From the NCBI RefSeq assembly GCF_000516985.1, contig NW_006917101.1, forward strand, positions 186,001-250,000: a stretch of DNA of 64,000 bases, written 5' to 3'. A program made the position numbers and the translations under genes. Shown here one piece after another: positions 13,829-23,717 of this stretch. Below the pieces are notes generated by a model. The model ran no database searches and was not told where the DNA came from. It was given only the letters and a program-made list of their open reading frames with translations. How positions within the stretch are numbered: position 1 is the stretch's first letter; every line of letters begins with the position of its first letter. The stretch comes from Pestalotiopsis fici W106-1 (taxonomy: Eukaryota > Ascomycota > Sordariomycetes > Amphisphaeriales > Sporocadaceae).

Positions 13829-14061
13829 TGTTGATCAAGGTGGTGCTTTCCTATTGGAGTTTAAACTGGTCTGATATTGGTGTCAATTGTGTGATATATT
13901 GATCTATATTCTGCGCCTCTTAGTTTTAATAAGGTATACGCTTATTTGGGTGGCCCCGGCTAATCCCCGGGAGGTCCCGTATATTTATTTAAATACTATA
14001 GTATTAATCCGTATACTTAAGCATATGCTAATATATAGGAATTATAATTTACTATTTAATA
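13829..14061 (-). repeat. LTR A (3' LTR of the copia element)
   Basis: 233 bp. The first 66 bp are identical to the young solo LTRs (read inverted); differences further in are all C/T or G/A transitions, increasing towards the element interior. Confidence 0.9.
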
Positions 14062-17000
14062 TACCCTTTTAAATTTACGATTTATCGTAAATTTAGCTAT
14101 ATTTAAATTAAAATTGCTAATTAATAAAATATAGCTTTTTTTAGGGCTATTTATTTTAATTATAATAAGTAATTTTAAATCCTATTTATTATAGAAAATT
14201 TTGCTATTTTCCTATTAGCAAGCTTTTTATTAATTTATTTGCTATTATTTTATTTAAAAGTTTATAAATAATTTTAATTTTTCCGTTTTAGGCTTTTTAT
14301 TATAGCTAATAATTATAAATATTTATATAATGGAGTTTTATTTTTAATAACGCGATTTCGGCGTTAATTAAATTAATAATTTATTTATTATTATATTTAA
14401 TAATAATAATATTATTATCTAATTATATCGATAATTCTTTTAATAATCGATTAACGAATAATATTTTTTAGCAGTTTATATTAGCGTAAATAACTTAATT
14501 TTTATAATAAAAGTGGTAATTATATTTTATTTATTTAATCGCTAATTAATTAATTTTCTAAATAGCTTTATAGCGAATATTTAGGTATTTTTGCGATTAA
14601 TATTATTATCGGCAAATAATATATTATTAATAATTATTAAATTAAAAAATCCTCCGATTTTAAATAAGAGTTTTTTAGTATTAATTAAATAAATTAAAGC
14701 TCGATTAATAGTTTTTTAATATGCTTAGCTTAAATTATTAAGGAATTAAGCTAGTTTAGCTATTACGAATATAATATTTAGCTTTATAAATATAGCCGTA
14801 AATAGCAGTAATCCGATTTTTTTTTAATATTTTTATATTTTATATAAAAGCGCTATAATTAATCGAGGTATAAGTTTTTCGTAGCCTATTAATATTATAT
14901 AGATTTTTTATTTATTTATAAGTTTAGCGATTTTTTTAAAATAAGCCTTTTAGGATAGCTAAATTATTTTAAATATATAATTTTTAATTATTTTTATCTT
15001 AAAAAACTATTATATTAGCTCGCTATTATTAATTTTATATTTTTTTATAAAATGTTATATTAAATAATTAATAGCTTTTTTATTTTTATTTTTATATGCG
15101 ATAATTACGTTATTAACGTAAAAAAAAATTAATATCTTTTTATTAATAAATACGTAAGGCTTATATAATATTTAGGTATAGCCGATTTCGGCTAAAATTT
15201 TTATAAATTTTTTTTGCTATAATAGCGGTAATATTTATAATTTATAAAATGCTTTATTTAATAATAATATAATATTTTTTTTCGATATTTATCCGGTATT
15301 TTTATAAATATATTTTAATTAATAAAAGCGTATATAAACGCGTTTATTACGTTATATTATATTAATTTAAAATCGAATTTTGCTATAATTGCGATTAGGG
15401 TGCGAAATAATTTTTTAATTAATATAGCCGCGTAAGTTTCCTAATTTTAAAACTTCGCTTATTAATTACTATAAACGATAAATTTTATTTTATATTTTTA
15501 AAATTTTTTATATTTATTAAATTTATATATATATATTTATATATAATTAAGGATTTATTTGCTTTTTATTTATAAATCCTTTTTATTAATTTCGGTTTAA
15601 AATCGTATATTTTTATAATTTTATAAATAATTAGCTTTTATTTAAAAAAAATAATTTATTAAATAAATAATAATATAATTTATAATATTATTTAAAGGAA
15701 GCTAGAATTTCCGTTTTATAAATTTTTACCTTTTAACGAAAAAAGCGTTTTAGCTTTATTTTATTATCCTAATTATTATTTTATTTTATTTTAGGAATAG
15801 CTTTATAATTAGCTAGGAAAGCTGTTTATTATAAGATTATTTTAGGTCCTTTTTTTAATAGCGCCGTATTTTTAATTATAATCGCTTTTATGCTATATAT
15901 TAATAAGGCTAATAAAAATATTTATAATAAAGTTTAAAAAGTAAATTTCGCGGTAATAAAAGGGTATTATTTATTTTTTTATTTAGCGCTGCTTTTTTAT
16001 TTTTTTAGTTATTATTTTTTTTAATTATTTTAATTATCGCTTAATAGGATATTTTTTGCGGCGGTTTTTTTATTTTTTAATTTTTATAAAATTTTATTTT
16101 TAAATATTATATAATTAGTTATAAAATCGGCGATAAGCTAGGTATTAGCATTTAAAAGCTTATTTTTAAATATATTTTATTTTCCGTCGTATAATTTTTT
16201 TTCGTTTATAATTATATTTCTCGTATTAATTAATTTATTCCGATTAAAAATTTAAATTTTATAAATATTAAATAATTTATATTTAATTAAATATCCTATT
16301 TATATTTTAGGTGCTAATCGCTATAAATAGCCGAATTTTTATTATATTATTGGCGTTATTACGTACGCTTTATATCCGAATATTTTAAAATAAATTTAAT
16401 TAGGTTTATAGCTCGGATTTAGGATTTTTTTTGCTTTTATAATTATTTTATAAAATTTTATATATAATATACGCTATCGGGAATTATAATTTAGCGTACA
16501 ATTATATAAATATACCGCGGTTTTACCGATTTTAAGCTAAAGTTAATAAAAGAATTTTGCGCCGGTACGCATTATATATTTTTTTTAATTATATTTTTTA
16601 AGCGTTTAATAGCTTTATTTTAGGCTTATATATATAATATTAAAGGCTCGAATTTAATATATTTATTTTTAAGGTATTTTCTAATTATTTATTTAATTTT
16701 AGTAATTTTATTATTATATTCGATAATTTTAATTTTAATATTATATTAGGTTTTTATTATATTTAAAAATAATCGGAAAACGTTAATTAATATAATAATA
16801 ATTTTTTCCGTAAAATAATAATTTTATATATATCCCGTTTGCCGATAAATAATTAGTATTTAAAATATATAATTTTCGATTTTTTTAATATAATTATAAA
16901 AATTTATAGCTAATTATTCGCTATAATTTTCGTTAATTAGCCGTAGCGCTTGCCGTAATTAACGCTTAATTTTTGCAAATGCGCAGGCTTTATATTTTAT

Positions 17001-18846
17001 TATAATTAATCCTTTAATTTTTACCTTTTAAAATAAATAAATAAAATATTCGAAAGCTATCGGGCCTAAGTATTTTATTTTATAATGCTATCGTATAGCT
17101 TTTTTAGTTAATAATAGCCTTTTTATTTATATTATATATTTCTTCCGGTAAATAGCAAATAACGCTAAAGGTAATTTGTAAAATCTATATTTAAGGACGT
17201 ATTATCCGTATTAATTTTAAAGTATGCTAATTAAAGATTTATTTTTTTTGCGTAATATTATAAGGTCGTTTTTATTATTTTAATAATATTTTTATTTTTA
17301 TAATTAACGGAGTAATATTAATATAATTAGTAATTTAAAATAATAAGTTATATTATTTAATAATAATATTTTAAATCCGAGTTATATAATTATTATACCG
17401 TACCCGTAAATAAATAATTTCCGGTCGCTTAATTAAATAAAATCGTAATTAAAAGTTTATTTATAATTAATAAACCTTATTTTTATATTTATAATTAAAA
17501 TCGTTATCGCTAAATTTAAAATAATTAAATAGCGTAAAAAATAGTTTTTTATAAATACTATAAAATTATTTTATACGTTTATTATTAATTATTTATTTTA
17601 TTAATCCGTATTAATCGAAAGCGATTTTTTTTAATTATTTATAATATGCTAATTCGGCTAATTTTAATTTTTTTTATATTGCGAACCTGCTTTTATAAAT
17701 TAAAGTTTTTTTTAAAAGCTTTATTTATTTATATTTATATTTTATCTTTAAGGATAAAACCTAAATAGGCTTTTTTTAAAAATATATAAAAATATAAATT
17801 AAAAGCGTAAAAAAAATAGTAAATAAGGCATTTAATATCCTTTTACCTTTTATTATAAATAATTTGTTTATTTTTTTTACGTAAACTAGCCGCATTTAAT
17901 CGGGGAGGCATTTAATTTTTAACAGGATAAATATTTTTATTTTATCCGTTTTAAGGCTATTTATTAGCTTTATTAGCGTAAATTATAAAAGCGCTTTTCT
18001 TAATTTTTGGCTTAATCGGCTATTAAATATTTAAGCTTTTATAAAAATCGTTATTTATTACCCGATATTCTAAATTTTTATTTAAAATGCTTTATTTTTT
18101 ATAAATTTAATAAAAAGCGGTTTATTATAGCATAATTAAAATAATAGTATTTAAAAAATTTATAGCTTAAGCCGAATTATCTTATATTTTAATTATTTGC
18201 TTTATTTAGGCTTTCGCTATAATTATTTTTTATTTATTAATTTAATTTATAGCTTTTTTTAATATTTTCGAAGGCTTAAAAATTTCGAAATATTATTTTT
18301 TTGTTTTTTTTTTGTTATTTAAAGCTAATTTATTATAGCGAGCCCTAAAATTCTCGTATTATTTATATAAAAGCTCGTTAATTAAGCAATATATAAAAAA
18401 AAAATTTAAAAAAATCGTAATAATTATTTATTTTATAATTTTTTTAATCGCCGTATATTATTTAATATATATAGCCTTTTTTATTTTATAATAATTATAA
18501 TCGAGGTTAAACGATTTTTAATTTTTTTCGGTAAAATCCGTTATCGTTTATTCCTTATTTTTTTATTTTAAATACTCGGATTATCGCTTTTATTTATAGT
18601 TTCGAAAATCGCTATCGCGGTTTTTATATATTTAATTTTTTTAATATCCGGTTTAATTAGGGTTTTAATTAAAGTCGTTTTATTTTTAAAGTAATTAATT
18701 AATCCGGCAATTTATGCCTAAATTTAAAACGTATATTTTTAATTATTTTAGTCGGAAATTATTTTTAATAATGCCGTTAGGCCGATTCCGGCTTTTTTTA
18801 TAATTATTATTTTCGTAGCTTCGGCGGAGATATTAAAACTTTTAAT
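14062..18846 (-). pseudogene. RIP-destroyed copia internal region (gag-pol remnant)
   Basis: About 4.8 kb of AT-rich sequence with stops in all frames. The one clear protein block is the reverse-transcriptase active-site region near 15145-15105. Copia order would put integrase to the right (about 16-17.5 kb) and RNase H to the left of it on this strand, but mutation is too heavy to show these by eye. It should now be heterochromatin. Confidence 0.85.
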
Positions 18847-19300
18847 TATTAATTAAAATAATGTTTTCTTATTAAAATTTAAATTAATCTAATATTAGTA
18901 TTAATTATATAATATATTAATTTATATTTTATGCCTTTTAATTTTAATAAAGTATACGCTTATTTAGGTGGCCCCGGCTAATCCCCGGGAGGTTCCGTAT
19001 ATTTATCTGGACACTATAGTGTTAATCCGTGTGCTTAAGCATACGCCAGTGTATGGGAACTATAGTCCACCATCTGATAATATATTTAATCTTTTTAATA
19101 TCCGGTTTAATTAAGGTTTTAATTAAAGTTGTTTTATTTTTAAAATAATTAATTAATCCGGCAATTTATACCTAAATCTAAAACGCATATTCCTAATTAT
19201 TTTAATCGGAAATTATCTTTAACGATACCGTTAGGCCGATTCCGGCTTCCTTCGTAATTATTATTTTTATAGCTTCGGCGGAGGCATTAAAACTTTTAAT
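18626..19300. repeat. Tandem duplication of leader plus LTR (454-bp period)
   Basis: The 221-bp leader at 18626-18846 is repeated at 19080-19300 with LTR B between them, and a third LTR (C) follows at 19301. The two leader copies differ only by transitions, in both directions, so the duplication preceded at least part of the RIP. Confidence 0.85.
18847..19079 (-). repeat. LTR B (internal extra LTR)
   Basis: 233 bp, same orientation as LTR A. The left two thirds are heavily RIP-mutated. The last third (about 19000-19079) is almost unchanged compared with the young LTRs, although RIPed sequence resumes at 19080. Confidence 0.9.
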
Positions 19301-19474
19301 TATTAATTAAAATAATGCTTTCCTATTAAAATTTAAACTAATCTAATATTAATATTAATTATATAATATATTAATTTATATTTTGCGCCTTTTAATTTTA
19401 ATAAAATATACGCTTATTTAAATGGCCCCGGCTAATCCCCGGAAGGTCCCGTATATCTATCTAAACACCATAGT

Positions 19475-19707
19475 TGTCAGATGGTGGACTATGGTTCCCA
19501 TACACTGGCGTGTGCTTGAGCACACGGATCAACACCATAGTGTCCAGATAGATGTACGGGACCTCCCGGGGATTAGCCGGGGCCACCCAAATAAGCGTAC
19601 ACCTCATCAAAACTAAGAGGCGCAGAACATAGATCAATACATCACACAATTGACACCAATATCAGACCAGTTTAAACTCCAATAGGAAAGCACCACCTTG
19701 ATCAACA
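19475..19707 (+). repeat. LTR D (intact LTR of the chimeric insertion)
   Basis: 233 bp from TGTCAGATGG to GATCAACA, inverted relative to LTRs A-C as printed on the + strand. GC content is normal, with no RIP. Confidence 0.93.
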
Positions 19708-19782
19708 ATTAAGAGTCTCATTCGCTCGCAAGGGCCACCCGTGCATTAACCAGTAGGTTAGCGACCCACGCACTTCCGCGAT

Positions 19783-19850
19783 AACCTAGTAGCACAACTG
19801 GTAGTGCACCAAATAAGGGGAGGTTCTGGGTTCGATCCCCAGCTACGTTA
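19783..19850 (+). repeat. tRNA-like segment with Pol III A and B boxes
   Basis: B box GGTTCGATCCC at 19829-19839 is a full match to the consensus. The A box candidate TAGCACAACTGG at 19790-19801 has one mismatch. It folds in part like a tRNA: acceptor AACCTAG/CTACGTT with one mismatch, D stem GCAC/GTGC, T stem CTGGG/CCCAG with loop TTCGATC. The anticodon arm is about five nucleotides too short, so it is a degenerate tRNA-derived (SINE-type) unit and not a working tRNA gene. Confidence 0.65.
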
Positions 19851-20075
19851 TCCAGCTAAAAAAAAACGTAACGGAGCTAAGAGCCTATTAGAATACTGGA
19901 TATCCAGCTCGCCCGTAAAGAACTACGTCCCAGCTGAGGGGGTGTGTCAGATAATACCTGTTATATTCCCAGACCGTGGGGACATGTCTCTTTTGGTTCT
20001 ATGGTACAATGGTATTATTCAACAATAGTGTTAATCCGTATGCTTAAGCACACGCCAGTATATAGGAACCATAAT

Positions 20076-20308
20076 TGTCAGATGGTGGACTATGGTTCCC
20101 ATACACTGGCGTGTGCTTGAGCACACGGATCAACACCATAGTGTCCAGATAGATGTACGGGACCTCCCGGGGATTAGCCGGGGCCACCCAAATAAGCGTA
20201 CACCTCATCAAAACTAAGAGGCGCGGAACATAAATCAATATATCACACAATTGACACCAATATCAGACCAGTTTAAACTCCAATAGGAAAGCACCACCTT
20301 GATCAACA
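20076..20308 (+). mobile_element. Solo LTR E, un-RIPed
   Basis: Exactly 233 bp, nearly identical to LTR D, flanked by ATAAT at 20071-20075 and 20309-20313. It is a single LTR left after recombination of a full element, or after direct insertion, inside LTR C. It carries no RIP mutations. Confidence 0.92.
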
Positions 20309-20326
20309 ATAATCCACCATCTGACA

Positions 20327-20331
20327 CCTAT
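20327..20331. repeat. Right target-site duplication (CCTAT)
   Basis: Directly follows the last 13 bp of LTR C (CCACCATCTGACA) and matches 13824-13828. Confidence 0.85.
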
Positions 20332-20935
20332 ATACCGCCGTGCTGGCACCCAATTAGGTACGCGCGCATCTTGCCCAGACTGTGTTTCCTTTAGTTTTAG
20401 AATCAAAGGCAAAAGAAAAGAAAAATAAAGGAAAAAAAAACCCTTTGATTTGTTTAGCTCGGCCAGGCGTGCATTAGAGACATTTGTTGCTTTCACGACC
20501 GCTTCCATTGCTGCTCTGAACAATAGTGCAAGCTCCCTAGTAGAACAAGGACCTCGAGCATCCGGCATTCAGAGTAATGCAGTGAACCCTCTAGGCGACG
20601 ACCATGGTAGCCGACAAAATGACAGATTAGAGCCAAGAACAGATCAGTCTGCCCGGCAAAGAGGTCATACACAACTCATATACTCGCGCTTGTTCTATAT
20701 AAATTCAAGAAACCAGTCGTGTTCTACCAATCTGCATGCATGTTCCAAGGATACAAGTTGGGTGCAAAGGATGCTAGTAACGAAGACGGCGCACAGAGCC
20801 TTGGCAAGCGAGTGGTATTTAGGAAATCAGATGACATGGCAACATGCAGTAACTGTATGCTCGCGGTTGATGACCAATTGCAGAGTATCTGTTTCGCATC
20901 GCCCGCCGACCTCATGCATATTACTCAGCCCGGGT

Positions 20936-20946
20936 CGACCGCTCCG
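20936..20946. promoter_or_regulatory. Near-palindrome CGA-N5-CCG
   Basis: GTCGACCGCTCCGAC has one mismatch to the CGG-N5-CCG sites nearby. It may be a weak second site 43 bp upstream of the perfect one. Confidence 0.35.
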
Positions 20947-20988
20947 ACCTCTCCCCCACCTTTTCAACCTCTCTGCACTCTATCTGGT

Positions 20989-20999
20989 CGGGCCCGCCG
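20989..20999. promoter_or_regulatory. Zn2Cys6-type site CGG-N5-CCG upstream of the P450
   Basis: GGTCGGGCCCGCCGATC, 194 bp before the P450 start codon. Same half-site spacing and similar flanks to the sites at 23447, 26279 and 26238. Confidence 0.6.
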
Positions 21000-21192
21000 A
21001 TCATGGCAATAGACGACCACATTCCTATGCGTCAAATGCGGGACATCCCATGATCGGTCATGGTCGTATAAGACATGATAATCGTGGGTCCATGCTTTGG
21101 GCTTTTTGAATGGTTTTGCGTGACGCAGGCTCAACTCAACCAATGCTCTCTGACACAGATCTTGATACCTTGTATGATCTCCGGCTTTCACA

Positions 21193-22985
21193 ATGGCGGA
21201 CGTAAGGTGGTTGGAGAACTTTCAGGACACGCATCACGTCATTCCCTCACTCGTGATAGTTGGAGGGATGCTGCTAGCAGCTTTCATTTATCAGGTAAGT
21301 TTCCATGTTATCACAAGCATGCGACTTCTATATCGTCATGACGGATACCCAAAGTCCAGCTAGTGTTACTACAATATCTAGTGCATGCTGACAAGACAAG
21401 ATTGCCTTTGCCACTGATATTCCTCATATCAAAGGGCTGCCTGAAATCCCGGGTGCTGTCCCCGTCTTTGGCCATCTGCTCAAACTCGGCGAGGATCACG
21501 CGTCGGTATGTGAAAAATGGTGGCGCCAGTACAAGCACTCTGTGTACCAGATCAAGCTGGGAAACACTCGTGCGGTGGTGGTGAACTCTTTCGATGACTG
21601 CAAAAAGATGCTCCTTGGCAACCAGAATGCAGTCATTGACAGACCGAAGCTGTACACCTTTCATGGCGTGATAAGCAGTACCCAGGGCTTCACCATCGGC
21701 TCTTCGCCATGGGATGAATCCTGCAAAAAGAAGCGCAAGGCAGCCGGGGCAGCCCTGGGAAGACCAGCAATGAGGAACTACAATCCCATGTTCGACTTGG
21801 AAAGCTACTGCATCCTCCGCGATATCAAGACGGATAGCCGCAACGGGGAGATCGAGTTGGACATTCGCCCTTACATCCAGCGTTTTGCCCTCAACACAAC
21901 GCTCACGCTTTGCTACGGCATTCGCATGGACGCAGTTTATGACGAGCTGCTTCGTGAGATCTTGCACGTGGGCTCTGCCATTTCCCTCCTGCGAAGTGCA
22001 TCGGAAAATTACCAAGACTATATTCCGGCACTCCGATACGTTCCCAACAATGAGAAAAATTCTCGCAGCAAGGAACTGCGAGACCGTCGTGACGCATACC
22101 TAAACCTTCTGCTAGACAAAGTCAGAGCCATGATCAAGGAAGGCACCGACAAGCCCTGCATCTCGGCCGCTATCCTAAAGGACGAAGAAACGAAACTGAC
22201 AGGTGTCGAAGTTTCGTCCATTTGCCTCTCCCTGGTCTCTGGAGGCTTTGAGACTATTCCTGGAACTCTGACTTCCTGTATCGGATCGCTTTGTACTCCT
22301 GAGGGTCAAGTGTGGCAGGACCGTGCCTATGAAGACATCAAGCGCCATTATTCTGACATGCGAGATGCATGGACAAACTGCTACACGGAGGAAAAGGTCC
22401 CTTACATCAACGCCATCATCAAGGAAGCCGGTCGATACTATACAGTTAGCTCGATGAGCTTGCCCAGAAAAACGGTGACAGAGGTCAATTGGAATGGTGC
22501 CATCATTCCTGCCAAGACTATGATCCTGATCAATGCTCAGGCTGGCAATCACGGTAAAACAATATTCAATACCTCCTTTGCTCTCTTAACCCAACTAACC
22601 ATGAATAGATGTGGATCATTTTGGCAAGGACGCCGGCCAGTTCGACCCGGAGCGATGGCTGAGCGGCGTCGACCCCCCGCAAGAACGCCCGATGGATGGC
22701 CTGGATCATCTCAGCTTTGGTACAGGTTCCCGGGGATGTTCTGGCCAGTTTATTGCCTCTCGTCTTCTCTATGCGGCGCTTTTGAGACTCTTGAGCGCCT
22801 ATAAATTTGTCGCCAGTGACGACGCTCCTCCAAACGTTGATTATGTCGATTACAATGAACGCAAGACTGCACTCGTTGCTATTCCCAGGTACTTCAAGGT
22901 GAAGCTGATTCCTCGCGATACTGCTATTACCACAGAATGTCTCCGACTGGCCGAAGAGCGTACCAGCCAACATTACAAGGAGTAA
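21193..22985 (+). CDS. Cytochrome P450, CYP504/phenylacetate-hydroxylase-like
   Basis: Haem monooxygenase of about 543 residues, resembling phenylacetate 2-hydroxylases (phacA type). Three exons fit in frame: 21193-21294, 21401-22553 and 22609-22985. A membrane helix (about residues 18-34) leads to the proline-rich turn GLPEIPGAVPVFGHLLKLG. The I-helix region reads SLVSGGFETIPGTLTS, ExxR is EAGR within IIKEAGRYYTVSSMSLPRKT, and the haem loop is FGTGSRGCSGQFIASRLL with the Cys present. All landmarks are intact. A CGG-N5-CCG palindrome lies 194 bp upstream, and the dehydrogenase gene follows in the same direction. It probably hydroxylates an aromatic or arylacetate-like intermediate; the family includes both catabolic and secondary-metabolism members. 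Confidence 0.9.
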
Positions 22986-23717
22986 AAAAAGAAAAGAAAA
23001 AGAAATTGGTACGATGCCAATGTATTGAAAATGACAGGAAATTGATTCTTGTTTCCTTAAAAGAAGCTTGGGAGGTCATGAGTGAAATGACATGCTCGTC
23101 TTTAAACCATTCCAGAATAGAAAATACAAAACTTGATGCTTGCGATACACGAAATAATTAATGAATGCAAAAAGAACTCCCTAGATTTGTTTCAAAATGC
23201 GACCATTCACGCTTCCCAAAGTGGTTGCGTCACGTTGTACTCTTTGGGTGGTACAGCGGGAAGAAATGGCAATTGTTATTGATTCAGTTGTTCGCACGTC
23301 AATCTTTGTGAGTAAGAACCATCTTCAATTCCACTCCTTCTATTTGAAATACTGGTCTGATGCATGAGCCTATCCTTAAATTATACGTCGAGAAATGAAC
23401 CAGCAGAAAGGGGGATGGGGGGAAGGGCTCAGCAATTCGGATTGGTCGGGCTCTCCGACCAAACTATCTCTAGGCGGAGTATGTGTGATCATATGCACAT
23501 ACTGTCACAATATACTACCGACAGGCCATATCTGCAAAAGTGGGAGCTCCACACCAAGCTTAAGCTAGGTAGCGTAGAGGGATACAACACAACCCGCAAC
23601 GTGCAACACATGCATATATAGAAAGACCCATGCCTGAGATTGCGGGGGAAAATATCAAGCAGAATCAGACCATCCAGATCATTGTGCACTGCTTATTACC
23701 ACAATCAGAAAAATAAA
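22986..23717. promoter_or_regulatory. Intergenic with dehydrogenase promoter
   Basis: Holds the P450 3' flank, AT-rich sequence to about 23340, and the promoter of the downstream dehydrogenase with a palindromic CGG-N5-CCG site. No coding signal. Confidence 0.5.
23447..23457. promoter_or_regulatory. Zn2Cys6-type site CGG-N5-CCG upstream of the dehydrogenase
   Basis: Extended palindrome GGTCGG-GCTCT-CCGACC: arms of six bases, inner CGG/CCG five apart, 261 bp before the start codon at 23718. The left flank TGGTCGGGC is shared with the site at 20989. Confidence 0.65.

Larger units (their letters stand above)
19475..20024 (+). mobile_element. Chimeric LTR/tRNA-like retroelement insertion
   Basis: A 550-bp insertion in LTR C flanked by ATAGT at 19470-19474 and 20025-20029. 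It starts with a complete un-RIPed 233-bp LTR (19475-19707), followed by a primer-binding-like ATTAAGAGTCTC that matches the RIPed leader of the copia element. Then comes about 300 bp with no similarity to the copia leader, including a tRNA-like block, ending ATTCAACA. Only the last six bases (TCAACA) match the LTR end, so there is no normal 3' LTR. Explanations: a deletion inside a non-autonomous element, or a template-switch fusion to a SINE-like RNA. It is not RIP-mutated, so it is younger than its host. Confidence 0.8.
13829..20326 (-). mobile_element. RIP-degenerated Ty1/copia LTR retrotransposon with nested insertions
   Basis: Bounded by 233-bp LTRs beginning TG and ending CA, with 5-bp CCTAT duplications outside. 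The coding sense is the - strand. Near 15145-15105 the - strand reads ILIFFYVNNVIIAY, the copia reverse-transcriptase catalytic block with YVDD turned into YVNN by G-to-A changes. A polypurine tract (AAAAAGGG on the - strand, near 14062-14071) lies next to LTR A, making A the 3' LTR. The 14-19 kb interior is extremely AT-rich; surviving C and G are mostly in CpG or GpC context and CpA/TpG is strongly depleted, which is the signature of RIP. No open frame survives. The element also contains an extra internal LTR (B), a duplicated leader, and two younger insertions in LTR C. Confidence 0.92.
19301..20326 (-). repeat. LTR C (outer 5' LTR), split by two insertions
   Basis: Its 233 bp lie in three pieces: 19301-19474 (174 bp), 20030-20075 (46 bp) and 20314-20326 (13 bp), which sum to exactly 233. 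The breaks are filled by the chimeric element (duplication ATAGT) and a solo LTR (duplication ATAAT). Confidence 0.9.
20332..21192. promoter_or_regulatory. Upstream region of the CYP504-like P450
   Basis: About 860 bp between the retroelement and the P450 start. Short open frames occur on both strands, but none shows a known motif. The right end holds a CGG-N5-CCG palindrome (20989-20999) and a near copy (20936-20946). Confidence 0.55.

Noticed and set aside
13887..14072. Short open frames that repeat at 13887-14072, 19461-19649 and 20044-20250 with near-identical peptides
   Set aside because: They are translations of the 233-bp LTR and its copies, not genes.
14062..18846. Mitochondrial DNA insertion or centromere as an explanation of the AT-rich block
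   Set aside because: Flanking LTRs, target duplications, a polypurine tract and a copia RT motif explain it as a RIPed retrotransposon.
13829..19707. DNA transposon with long terminal inverted repeats (LTR A versus LTR D)
   Set aside because: LTR A and LTR D are inverted, but D has its own target duplication inside LTR C; the true ends are direct repeats A and C with CCTAT outside.
19783..19850. Functional tRNA gene
   Set aside because: The anticodon arm is too short for a normal cloverleaf and it lies inside a mobile element, so I call it tRNA-derived and not a tRNA gene.
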